Origin: Polydactylus sextarius
Lineage: Eukaryota; Chordata; Actinopteri; Polynemidae
DNA: 64,000 nt
Direction: 5' to 3'
Assembly (NCBI GenBank): GCA_016801845.1
Contig: CM028931.1
Location: forward strand, 6,469,563-6,533,562
Positions 63,990 to 64,000 of this stretch are shown here, in pieces. The number at the start of each line of letters is the position of its first letter. Position 1 is the stretch's first letter. The translations under genes were made by a program, and so were the position numbers. The notes beneath the pieces are model-generated. The model saw only the letters and a list, made by a program, of their open reading frames with translations. It ran no database searches and was not told the DNA's origin.

Positions 63990-64000
63990 TATGCAGTTAA

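Noticed and set aside
1..64000. CRISPR array, operon structure, phage or endogenous retrovirus genes
   Set aside because: No regularly spaced repeats with unique spacers, no bacterial gene organisation, and no LTR, gag, pol or env pattern was seen; the only RT is of LINE type.

Overview
The window looks like nuclear DNA from a teleost fish, probably a percomorph. Genes are split into short exons with GT-AG introns of 0.1 to 7 kb. The spacers carry teleost-type repeats: LINE remnants with GATA tails or Rex3/RTE-like 3' ends, hAT, mariner and other inverted-repeat elements, a tRNA-derived SINE and many microsatellites. There is no bacterial, plasmid or phage content and no CRISPR array. The organism call is inference from protein relatedness and repeat style.

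Three protein-coding genes lie on the + strand. (1) 1676-40117 holds 15 exons of an UNC5-family netrin receptor, best matched to UNC5D. The 5' end (start codon, signal peptide, most of the first Ig domain) is upstream of the window. The exons join in phase into 857 residues plus a stop and cover the end of Ig1, Ig2, two TSP1 repeats, a 33-nt juxtamembrane exon, the transmembrane helix, ZU5, UPA and the death domain. (2) 49209-56312 holds a complete 10-exon, 403-residue TNF-receptor-superfamily death receptor most like the TRAIL receptors (TNFRSF10A/B). (3) 62066-63989 holds a complete 4-coding-exon, 240-residue cytochrome b561, most like the lysosomal ascorbate-dependent CYB561A3. The first two both end in death domains, but one is a netrin/FLRT-type guidance and dependence receptor and the other a TNF-family receptor; I see no evidence that their proximity is functional.

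Layout: 1-40117 unc5d and its introns, including an LINE reverse-transcriptase pseudogene near 19.2-20.1 kb, a duplicated block at 13.6-17.0 kb and a palindromic element at 28.2-28.9 kb; 40118-49208 intergenic, dominated by inverted-repeat elements; 49209-57.1 kb the death receptor; 57.1-60.8 kb intergenic, with a mariner-derived MITE and one small unexplained exon-like ORF; 60.8 kb to the end cyb561a3, whose introns carry an hAT-like element and a palindromic element with a SINE.

I found no clearly new multi-gene system. The best leads are the 33-nt juxtamembrane exon of unc5d with a dense upstream YCAY cluster (matching a NOVA-regulated exon known in UNC5B), a 93-nt stop-free intron just before the TRAIL-receptor-like death domain, a telomere-type repeat in a splice acceptor region, POU-octamer candidate enhancers, and a possible unrecognised terminal exon near 59.4 kb. 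All exon boundaries were read by eye from splice signals, phase consistency and remembered family similarity, not from alignments or RNA.
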